DNA from: Mucilaginibacter sp.
Lineage (GTDB): Bacteria; Bacteroidota; Bacteroidia; Sphingobacteriales; Sphingobacteriaceae
DNA length: 9,111 nt
NCBI GenBank assembly: GCA_028288315.1
Contig: JAQBNY010000072.1
Coordinates: 1 to 9,111, forward strand
Direction: 5' to 3'
The translations under genes were made by a program, and so were the position numbers. The notes beneath the pieces were generated by a model. The model was not told the DNA's origin, ran no database searches, and was given only the letters and a program-made list of their open reading frames with translations. Positions 1 through 5,831 of the stretch are shown in pieces (position 1 is the first letter of the stretch; each line of letters starts with the position of its first letter).

Positions 1-320
1 GATATATTACACATCAGGATCTGACCAAGTTTGGTTCAATTATGATTATGCTGTTAATAGGCATAATTGTAGCAAGTTTGCTTAATGTTTTTATGCAAAG
101 CAGCAGCCTCGACCTCATCATTAGCTATGTAGGTGTTGCTGTATTTGTAGGCTTAACCGCTTATGATGTGCAGAAGCTAAAGCGTATTGGTGCAGGTTTA
201 GAGTATGGCGATGCAACAGCTTCAAAAATGGCTATTATGGGTGCATTAACACTGTATCTTGATTTTATTAACCTTTTCCTGATGTTGCTGCGCGTATTTG
301 GCGGTGGTAACAGAAGATAA
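1..320 (+). CDS. Bax inhibitor-1/YccA family membrane protein (5'-truncated)
   Basis: The C-terminal part of a multi-pass inner-membrane protein of the Bax inhibitor-1 (TMBIM/YccA) family; the frame is open to the window edge (first whole codon at 3), so the N-terminal half lies outside. About 105 residues are visible. They show at least three hydrophobic segments (around nt 36-90, 105-155 and 230-300), a loop beginning TAYDVQKLK, and the closing block LTLYLDFINLFLMLLRVFG, both typical of the family. The two acidic residues at nt 165-167 and 261-263 match by position the aspartate pair described as the pH-sensitive latch of the Bacillus subtilis homologue YetJ, a calcium-leak channel. Bacterial members are linked to ion leak or membrane-protease control, but the role here is not known. 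The internal ATG at 42 falls inside a membrane segment and is not the start. The gene ends just before an intrinsic terminator, so it is not co-transcribed with metH. Confidence 0.9.
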   Translation, partial: YITHQDLTKFGSIMIMLLIGIIVASLLNVFMQSSSLDLIISYVGVAVFVGLTAYDVQKLKRIGAGLEYGDATASKMAIMGALTLYLDFINLFLMLLRVFGGGNRR

Positions 321-342
321 TTTAAAAGTCTTTATTGAACTG

Positions 343-371
343 AAAGCCGCCTGAACAGGGCGGCTTTTTTT
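343..371 (+). terminator. Intrinsic terminator after the Bax inhibitor-1 family gene
   Basis: A perfect 9-bp stem (AAAGCCGCC at 343-351 with GGCGGCTTT at 359-367) closes a 7-nt loop and runs into seven T residues (365-371). It starts 23 nt after the stop codon at 318-320 and separates the upstream gene from the metH leader. Confidence 0.9.
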
Positions 372-430
372 ATTTAACTGGGGCTGAGCGACTGCAATAT
401 ATATTCCCGGTAAGGGATTCATTTTATGGC

Positions 431-461
431 TTGCACTTTACAACATTATTATTCATCTTTG
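431..461 (+). promoter_or_regulatory. Bacteroidota-type promoter for the metH-metF leader
   Basis: TTG at 431-433 lies 20 nt upstream of CATCTTTG at 454-461. This is one mismatch from the Bacteroidota -7 element TAnnTTTG, at the usual spacing from the -33 TTG. Initiation a few bases further on would place the transcript start at about 465-467, exactly at the first base of the riboswitch P1 helix. That agreement supports the call. No other -7-like element is apparent between the upstream terminator and the aptamer. Confidence 0.6.
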
Positions 462-465
462 TACC

Positions 466-575
466 GCTTATGGAGAAAGACGGAGGGATTAGACCCTGCG
501 ATGTCTTAGCAACCTGTTACTTAACAAGGTGCTACATTCTACTCCGGCCAAATGAATGGTCTGAGACAGATAAGT
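466..575 (+). promoter_or_regulatory. SAM-I (S-box) riboswitch aptamer upstream of metH
   Basis: An S-adenosylmethionine-binding leader RNA. P1 is CTTAT (467-471) with ATAAG (570-574), extendable by a G-U pair. P2 is GAC (479-481) with GTC (503-505) and GGG (485-487) with CCC (494-496), with the kink-turn region between them. The core GCAACC is at 509-514 and AAGGTGCTA at 526-534. P3 is formed by ACCT/AGGT with an inner GTTA/TAAC. P4 pairs GGCCA (around 545-549) with TGGTC (around 558-562). The class-defining pseudoknot is visible: TAGA in the P2 loop (490-493) is complementary to TCTA (538-541). The presence of the P2 kink-turn, P3, P4 and pseudoknot points to SAM-I rather than SAM-II or SAM-III. 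It should lower metH-metF expression when SAM is plentiful. Confidence 0.95.
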
Positions 576-715
576 GAAAGTCAACCATATACCCGACTTT
601 TCGAGATAAGCTATTATACAGTTTGTAGTTTTGAGTAGGCAGCTTGCAGCGTTTTGCTGTATCTGAATATTTATTTAACTGCCCACTGGTAAATGGCAAC
701 AGCCAACTGAAGCAA
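576..715 (+). promoter_or_regulatory. Riboswitch expression platform and 5' leader of metH
   Basis: These 140 nt link the aptamer to the metH start. No stem followed by a T-tract is present, so simple intrinsic-terminator switching is not apparent. Visible elements are a 6-bp stem AAAGTC (577-582)/GACTTT (595-600), a second ATAAGC at 606-611 that could compete for the 5' strand of P1 (GCTTAT, 466-471), and a small CAGC/GCTG hairpin (647-659). No clear Shine-Dalgarno sequence precedes the ATG at 716. Control by translation initiation or Rho is therefore more likely, but this is inference. Confidence 0.5.
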
Positions 716-3700
716 ATGGATATTAAAAAAGAATTAGAGAAACGCATCCTGGTTATTGACGGGGCAATGGGTACCATGATACAGCGGTACGAACTCACCG
801 AGGAAGATTTCCGCGGAGAGCGTTTTCGTGACCATGCATCAGATCTTAAGGGTAATAACGACCTGTTGAACATTACACGCCCGGATGTTATAAAAGCCAT
901 ACATGCCGAATATTTAGATGCCGGGGCAGATATTATTGAAACAAATACATTCAGTACTCAACGTATATCACTGGCCGATTATCATCTGGAAGAACTGGCC
1001 TACGAGTTAAGTTATGACGGTGCCCGTATAGCAAAAGAAGTTGCTACTGAGTACACTAAAAATAACCCAAATAAACCCCGCTTTGTAGCCGGTGCTGTTG
1101 GTCCAACTAACCGTACTGCCTCCTTATCGCCAGATGTGAACGACCCGGGTTACCGTGCCGTTACCTTTGATGATTTGAGCGAAGCTTATTATGAACAGGT
1201 AAGAGGCTTGGTTGATGGAGGATCGGATTTATTATTGGTAGAAACCATTTTTGATACGCTTAATGCTAAGGCAGCGCTGTTTGCCATAAACCGTTATGCT
1301 AATGAAACGGGTATACATTTGCCTATCATGATATCGGGCACTATTACTGATGCATCCGGCCGCACCCTTTCGGGTCAAACGGTTGAAGCATTCTGGAATT
1401 CTATCCGTCATGCTAATTTGCTGTCAGTAGGATTAAACTGCGCTTTGGGTGCAAAAGAAATGCGCCCTCACTTAGAGGAACTTTCTGAAAAAGCTGATGT
1501 GTTTATATCGGCATACCCTAATGCCGGTTTGCCTAATGAGTTTGGTGCTTATGACGAAACTCCGCATGAAACTGCCCACCAGGTTGATGATTTTATAAAA
1601 GCAGGGTTGGTAAATATTGTGGGAGGCTGTTGTGGTACTACGCCTGAGCATATTAAATGTATTGCCGAAAGAGCTGCTAAATACGCGCCCCGTAAAAAGC
1701 CGGTTATTGAGCCTTATTTACGCCTGAGCGGATTAGAGGCCGTTACTTTAACTCCCGAAACTAACTTTGCTAACATAGGCGAGCGTACCAATATTACGGG
1801 ATCGCCTAAATTCTCAAAACTGATATTAGCCGAAGATTATGAAGCCGCGCTTGCTGTTGCCCTGCAACAGGTAGAAGGCGGTGCCCAGATCATTGACATT
1901 AACATGGATGAGGGTATGATAGATTCAGAAGCGGTGATGGTGAAATTCCTGAACCTGGTTGCCTCTGAGCCTGATATTGCCAAGCTGCCTATCATGATCG
2001 ATTCATCTAAATGGACGGTGATTGAAGCCGGGCTAAAATGCCTGCAAGGGAAGGGTATTGTAAACTCTATCTCCCTTAAAGAGGGCGAGGAAAAATTTAT
2101 TGAATATGCCCGCAAAATATTAAGCTACGGTGCTGCCACGGTTGTGATGGCTTTTGATGAAACTGGTCAGGCCGATTCATTGGAACGACGTAAAGAAATC
2201 TGCGAGCGCTCATACCGTATATTGGTTGATAAGGTTGGTTTCCCTCCGCAGGATATCATCTTCGACCCAAATATATTGACCGTAGCAACAGGACTTGAAG
2301 AACATAATAACTACGCGGTAGACTTTATTGAGGCTGCCCGTTGGATAAAACAAAACTTACCTTACGCAAAAGTGAGCGGTGGTGTAAGTAATATATCATT
2401 CTCGTTTAGAGGAAATAACACGGTACGTGAGGCTATGCACTCGGCATTTTTATACCATGCTATTGGTGCTGGTTTGGATATGGGCATTGTAAACGCAGGT
2501 ATGCTGGAGGTTTATGAAGAGATACCAAAGAACCTGCTGGAACTTGTTGAGGATGTTTTGCTAAACCGCCGGGAGGATGCTACTGAGCGGTTGGTTGAAT
2601 TTGCCGATACCATAAAAAGTAAAGGTAAAGAAATTGTGCGCGACGAAGAGTGGCGCAAGGACCCGGTTGAAAAACGCTTATCACATGCATTAGTAAAAGG
2701 TATTATTGAATACCTTGATGAGGATGTAGAGGAGGCCCGCCTTAAGTTTGCCAAACCTTTAGAAGTAATTGAAGGTCCGCTTATGGATGGTATGAATGTA
2801 GTAGGTGACCTGTTTGGAGCAGGTAAAATGTTTTTGCCGCAGGTAGTAAAATCTGCACGTGTAATGAAAAAAGCTGTGGCTTACTTGCTGCCATTTATTG
2901 AACTGGAAAAACAACGTGTTATAGATGCCGGAGAGGATAGTAGCGGAAGCAGGGCCAACGCAGGCAAAATATTAATGGCCACTGTTAAAGGCGATGTGCA
3001 TGATATTGGTAAAAATATAGTTGGTGTTGTATTGGCTTGTAATAACTTTGAGGTGATATACCTTGGGGTAATGTTACCTGCCCAACGCATTATTGAAGAA
3101 GCTAAAAAGCATGATGTTGATATTATTGGCCTTAGCGGATTGATAACTCCATCGTTGGATGAAATGGTACACTTTGCAAAAGAAATGGAGCGCCAGGAGT
3201 TTACCATACCATTAATTATTGGGGGTGCTACAACATCACGTATCCATGCGGCAGTAAAAGTTGCACCTAATTACTCCGGCCCTGCTATACACGTATTGGA
3301 TGCATCGCGCAGCGTAACGGTTTGCAGTAGCTTAATGAATAAGGATAATCGTGATGGCTATATTCAGGGAATAAAAGATGAGTATGCTAAAGCTCGCGAA
3401 GCACATGCCAACAAAAAGAACGATAAGCGTTTTGTAAGCATTGAGGAAGCACGAGGACAGCGATGTGAGATTAACCTGAATGGTTCTGTACCGCCTAAAC
3501 CAACTTTAACCGGTACAAAGGTTTTTGAAGCTTATCCGTTAGAGGAGTTGGTGCCATATATTGACTGGACACCTTTCTTCCATACTTGGGAGCTGCGTGG
3601 CAGTTATCCTAAAATATTTGATGACAAGTACGTGGGTGTTGAGGCTAAAAAGCTTTATGACGATGCACAGGTACTGTTAAAGCGCATTGTTGATAACAAA

Positions 3701-4405
3701 CTATTACGTGCAAACGGCGTAATTGGCTTTTGGCCGGCAAACAGCGTTGGTGATGATATTGAGATATATACTGATGATACCCGCCAGCATTTGCTTACCC
3801 GCATACATACACTTCGTCAGCAGGCAGAAAAAGTAAAAGGCGAGCCATATTATGCCCTGTCAGATTTTATAGCGCCAAAAGAAAGCGGAGTGCCCGATTA
3901 CTGGGGCGGCTTTGCGGTAACTACGGGTATTGGCTGCGACGAGTTAGTGGCCGAGTTTGAAAAGGATCATGATGACTACAACAGCATTATGGCTAAAGCA
4001 CTTGCCGACCGCTTTGCTGAAGCCTTTGCCGAAAAAATGCATGAGCTGGTACGCAAGGAGTACTGGGGCTATGCCAAGACAGAGCAGCTTGAAGCTGACG
4101 AACTGATTAAAGAACAGTATCAGGGTATACGCCCGGCACCAGGTTATCCTGCCTGCCCGGATCATACCGAGAAAACAACTTTATTTGAAATACTAAAAGC
4201 TGAAGATAACGCGCATATGTACCTTACGGAAAGCCTGGCAATGATGCCGGCAGCATCAGTAAGCGGTTTCTACTTTGCACATCCTGAGGCAAGATATTTT
4301 GGTTTAGGAAAGATCAGTAAAGATCAGGTAGAGGATTACGCAAAGCGGAAAAATATGTCGGTTGAAACAGTGGAAAGATGGCTGGGACCGAATATAAATT
4401 ATTAG
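716..4405 (+). CDS. metH: Cobalamin-dependent methionine synthase MetH
   Basis: A cytosolic enzyme (EC 2.1.1.13) that moves the methyl group of 5-methyl-THF via enzyme-bound cobalamin to homocysteine. At 1229 residues it is full length (E. coli MetH is 1227). The homocysteine domain (about 1-330) carries zinc ligands Cys242 (GLNC) and Cys305-Cys306 (GGCCGT). The pterin domain (about 350-620) opens with NIGERTN at 353-359. The cobalamin cap spans about 650-745. The B12 domain (about 750-885) has DxHxxG with Asp760, axial-ligand His762 and Gly765. The reactivation domain (about 900-1229) has RPAPGY with Arg1139 and Tyr1144, the SAM-binding residues, and a conserved Asp at 950. The start was chosen at the ATG of MDIKKELEKR, which matches the family N-terminus; an in-frame TTG at 644 would add 24 unrelated residues. 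A SAM-I riboswitch precedes it and metF follows. Confidence 0.97.
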   Translation: MDIKKELEKRILVIDGAMGTMIQRYELTEEDFRGERFRDHASDLKGNNDLLNITRPDVIKAIHAEYLDAGADIIETNTFSTQRISLADYHLEELAYELSYDGARIAKEVATEYTKNNPNKPRFVAGAVGPTNRTASLSPDVNDPGYRAVTFDDLSEAYYEQVRGLVDGGSDLLLVETIFDTLNAKAALFAINRYANETGIHLPIMISGTITDASGRTLSGQTVEAFWNSIRHANLLSVGLNCALGAKEMRPHLEELSEKADVFISAYPNAGLPNEFGAYDETPHETAHQVDDFIKAGLVNIVGGCCGTTPEHIKCIAERAAKYAPRKKPVIEPYLRLSGLEAVTLTPETNFANIGERTNITGSPKFSKLILAEDYEAALAVALQQVEGGAQIIDINMDEGMIDSEAVMVKFLNLVASEPDIAKLPIMIDSSKWTVIEAGLKCLQGKGIVNSISLKEGEEKFIEYARKILSYGAATVVMAFDETGQADSLERRKEICERSYRILVDKVGFPPQDIIFDPNILTVATGLEEHNNYAVDFIEAARWIKQNLPYAKVSGGVSNISFSFRGNNTVREAMHSAFLYHAIGAGLDMGIVNAGMLEVYEEIPKNLLELVEDVLLNRREDATERLVEFADTIKSKGKEIVRDEEWRKDPVEKRLSHALVKGIIEYLDEDVEEARLKFAKPLEVIEGPLMDGMNVVGDLFGAGKMFLPQVVKSARVMKKAVAYLLPFIELEKQRVIDAGEDSSGSRANAGKILMATVKGDVHDIGKNIVGVVLACNNFEVIYLGVMLPAQRIIEEAKKHDVDIIGLSGLITPSLDEMVHFAKEMERQEFTIPLIIGGATTSRIHAAVKVAPNYSGPAIHVLDASRSVTVCSSLMNKDNRDGYIQGIKDEYAKAREAHANKKNDKRFVSIEEARGQRCEINLNGSVPPKPTLTGTKVFEAYPLEELVPYIDWTPFFHTWELRGSYPKIFDDKYVGVEAKKLYDDAQVLLKRIVDNKLLRANGVIGFWPANSVGDDIEIYTDDTRQHLLTRIHTLRQQAEKVKGEPYYALSDFIAPKESGVPDYWGGFAVTTGIGCDELVAEFEKDHDDYNSIMAKALADRFAEAFAEKMHELVRKEYWGYAKTEQLEADELIKEQYQGIRPAPGYPACPDHTEKTTLFEILKAEDNAHMYLTESLAMMPAASVSGFYFAHPEARYFGLGKISKDQVEDYAKRKNMSVETVERWLGPNINY

Positions 4406-4426
4406 GAGGAGCGAAATAAATATAAA

Positions 4427-4511
4427 GCGTCATTGCGAGGTACGAAGCAATCCTCGATAGAAAAGTAGGCGATAAGCAGGTCGAAGATTGCTTCGTACTT
4501 CGCAATGACGC
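4427..4511 (+). repeat. Palindromic repeat element between metH and metF (element A)
   Basis: The left arm 4427-4452 (begins GCGTCATTGCGAGG) and right arm 4486-4511 (ends CGCAATGACGC) are inverted copies matching at 25 of 26 positions. Allowing one more mismatch extends the pairing to 4457/4481, leaving a 23-nt loop. In RNA the single arm mismatch is a G-U wobble, so a very stable hairpin would form in the metH-metF transcript. There is no T-tract after it and no coding capacity. The outer GTCAT (4429-4433) and ATGAC (4505-4509) are shared with the elements near 5595-5810. This is probably a non-autonomous mobile palindrome (REP- or MITE-like). No clear target-site duplication is seen. Confidence 0.9.
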
Positions 4512-4531
4512 AACGGAAAGATAAATCGAAC

Positions 4532-5488
4532 ATGAAGATAACCGAACATATAAAAAACGCCAACGGCAAAACCTTATTTTCTTTTGAATTGATACCGCCA
4601 TTAAAGGGGCAGAGCATACAGGGTATTTACGATGCTATTGACCCGTTGATGGAATTTAAACCGCCGTTTATTGATGTAACATCCTTACGTGAGGATTATA
4701 TTTATAAACAGCATGAAACCGGATTGCTGGAAAAACTTGCTTATCGTAAACGCCCCGGTACAATTGCCATTTGCGCGGCTATAATGAATAAGTATAAAGT
4801 AGATACCGTTCCGCATTTGCTGTGTGGTGGTTTTACCAAGGATGAGACTGAAAATGGTTTGGTAGATCTGCAGTTTTTAGGTATCGATAATGTACTGGTA
4901 CTACGTGGCGATGCCCGCAGAGGCGATTCGTCCTTTATACCTACGCCTAATGGTCATTGCTACGCTACTGATTTGCTGCAACAGGTGGCTAACATGAATA
5001 AAGGCATTTACCTGCATGAGAACCATGAAGGTGTTTATCAGACAGATTTTTGTATAGGTGTTGCGGGTTATCCGGAGAAACATTTTGAGGCGCCAAATTT
5101 AAAAACCGACTTTAAATACTTAAAGCAAAAGGTTGATATGGGGGCGGGTTTCGTTGTTACCCAAATGTTTTTTGATAATCAAAAGTATTTTGATTTTGTG
5201 AATAACTGCCGTGCCGTGGGTATTAATGTGCCAATTATTCCGGGATTGAAACCAATTACTACATCAAAGCAATTGGTTAATCTTTCTAAGACATTCCATA
5301 TAGACATTCCTGAAGAATTAAGCGACGCTATACATGACTGTAAAGATGAAAAGAATGTGAAAGATGTAGGTATTGAATGGATGATAAACCAATGCAAAGA
5401 ACTGGTAAAGTTTGGAGCGCCGGTACTGCACTTTTATACCATGGGTAACCCTGGTCCAACTAAGAAAATAGCAGAGGCGATATTTTAG
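4532..5488 (+). CDS. metF: 5,10-methylenetetrahydrofolate reductase MetF
   Basis: A cytosolic FAD enzyme (EC 1.5.1.54) that reduces 5,10-methylene-THF to 5-methyl-THF, the methyl donor used by MetH encoded just upstream. It has 318 residues, the size of a bacterial single-domain TIM-barrel MetF. Visible family marks are FSFELIPP with the catalytic Glu19, DVTSLRED, LVLRGD with Asp127 (equivalent to the E. coli FAD/folate-contact Asp120), VAGYPEKH, and TQMFFD with Gln211 (folate contact). The ATG at 4532 was chosen because MKITEHI starts the fold directly and GGAAAG lies at 4515-4520. An in-frame ATG at 4505 sits inside the right arm of the palindromic repeat and would add only nine unconserved residues. 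Co-transcription with metH is likely, across a 126-nt gap filled mainly by that repeat. Confidence 0.96.
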   Translation: MKITEHIKNANGKTLFSFELIPPLKGQSIQGIYDAIDPLMEFKPPFIDVTSLREDYIYKQHETGLLEKLAYRKRPGTIAICAAIMNKYKVDTVPHLLCGGFTKDETENGLVDLQFLGIDNVLVLRGDARRGDSSFIPTPNGHCYATDLLQQVANMNKGIYLHENHEGVYQTDFCIGVAGYPEKHFEAPNLKTDFKYLKQKVDMGAGFVVTQMFFDNQKYFDFVNNCRAVGINVPIIPGLKPITTSKQLVNLSKTFHIDIPEELSDAIHDCKDEKNVKDVGIEWMINQCKELVKFGAPVLHFYTMGNPGPTKKIAEAIF

Positions 5489-5508
5489 TCGCCCGGTATT
5501 ATTACAAT

Positions 5509-5535
5509 AGATTCTTTGCTCTCGCCCAGAATGAC
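5509..5535. repeat. Half-element of the GTCAT/ATGAC repeat family (element E)
   Basis: A 27-nt segment running from AGATTCTTTGCTCTCGCCC to ATGAC, just after the metF stop. Its reverse complement matches the left arm of element D (5737-5763) at 20 of 27 positions, including an unbroken GCGAGAGC. No partner arm of its own is visible, so it looks like a truncated or decayed copy. Confidence 0.6.
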
Positions 5536-5546
5536 AGATTTATAAT

Positions 5547-5578
5547 AAAAAGCCATTCTTTTTTAAGAATGGCTTTTT
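5547..5578 (+). terminator. Bidirectional intrinsic terminator between convergent metF and S8 peptidase
   Basis: A perfect 14-bp stem, AAAAAGCCATTCTT (5547-5560) with AAGAATGGCTTTTT (5565-5578), closed by a TTTT loop. T-tracts follow on both strands, so it can end metF transcripts and also minus-strand transcripts reading through from the peptidase gene. Confidence 0.92.
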
Positions 5579-5594
5579 GGTTTTTAATCAACTT

Positions 5595-5640
5595 GTCATC
5601 CTGAGTTATTAACTCCATTGGATTCTGAAAGGGAAATGAC
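5595..5640. repeat. Degenerate palindromic repeat (element B)
   Basis: Starts GTCATCCTGAG (5595-5605), identical to the first 11 nt of element C from its GTCAT at 5650, and ends AAATGAC at 5640. The interior no longer pairs well. It is interpreted as a decayed member of the same family, 46 nt between the outer GTCAT and ATGAC. Confidence 0.55.
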
Positions 5641-5647
5641 ATTTGCT

Positions 5648-5722
5648 GGGTCATCCTGAGCTTGTCGAAGGGCCGTGCGCAATGGCCCACCTCGCAATGC
5701 TTCGACAAGCTCAGCATGACCC
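5648..5722. repeat. Palindromic repeat (element C)
   Basis: Arms 5648-5670 (contains GAGCTTGTCGAAG) and 5700-5722 (contains CTTCGACAAGCTC) are inverted copies matching at 22 of 23 positions. A nested GGGCC (5670-5674)/GGCCC (5684-5688) lies in the loop. The loop also contains CCTCGCAATG (5690-5699), the exact reverse complement of 4431-4440 in element A, so the element looks chimeric. Arms of this type are widespread in Bacteroidota intergenic regions. Confidence 0.88.
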
Positions 5723-5736
5723 ATATAACCAAACAT

Positions 5737-5810
5737 GTCATGGGTAGCGAGAGCGAAGGATCTATCAACTATGCATTAGCGATTAGATGCTTCGCTACGT
5801 TCAGCATGAC
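5737..5810. repeat. Imperfect palindromic repeat (element D)
   Basis: Outer GTCAT (5737-5741) and ATGAC (5806-5810) bound a left arm ending GAGCGAAGGATCT (to 5763) and a right arm beginning AGATGCTTCGCT (from 5785). The arms pair at their outer ends and over AGCGAAG(G/C)ATCT (11 of 12), with mismatches between. The right end TCAGCATGAC is identical to the right end of element C (5711-5720). Lies 21 nt beyond the stop of the S8 peptidase gene. Confidence 0.7.
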
Positions 5811-5831
5811 AAAAAGTGATGATTAAAATTC

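Noticed and set aside
644..715. TTG-initiated N-terminal extension of metH by 24 residues
   Set aside because: The extension does not resemble the MetH family; homologues start at the equivalent of MDIKKELEKRILVIDGAMG, reached from the ATG at 716. The extension is riboswitch leader sequence.
532..900. Minus-strand open frame across the riboswitch end and the metH start
   Set aside because: It lies antisense to the aptamer, leader and first metH codons, and its translation has no recognisable protein features.
1837..4165. Several minus-strand open frames inside metH (for example 1837-2115, 2512-2754, 2881-3207, 3944-4165)
   Set aside because: They are shadows of a complete, conserved metH frame; their compositions (Ser-rich, low-complexity) are typical of antisense readings.
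4404..4426. AGGAGG at the metH stop as the ribosome-binding site of an unlisted small gene
   Set aside because: No ATG, GTG or TTG follows at a usable distance; the first ATG is at 4505 inside the repeat arm. Most likely chance or a relic.
4314..4617. Two overlapping minus-strand open frames across the metH-metF junction
   Set aside because: They are translations of the palindromic repeat (element A) and the ends of the two real genes; no start signal or protein family match.
5502..5768. Minus-strand 88-residue frame with LSLSKH and FDKLRMT motifs
   Set aside because: These motifs are the familiar false protein produced by translating the GTCATGCTGAGC/TTGTCGAAG-type repeats; the frame spans elements B, C and part of D plus the terminator.
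5509..5810. CRISPR array
   Set aside because: The repeats are palindromes of differing sequence in mixed orientation, with irregular short gaps rather than near-identical direct repeats with uniform spacers, and there is no cas gene.
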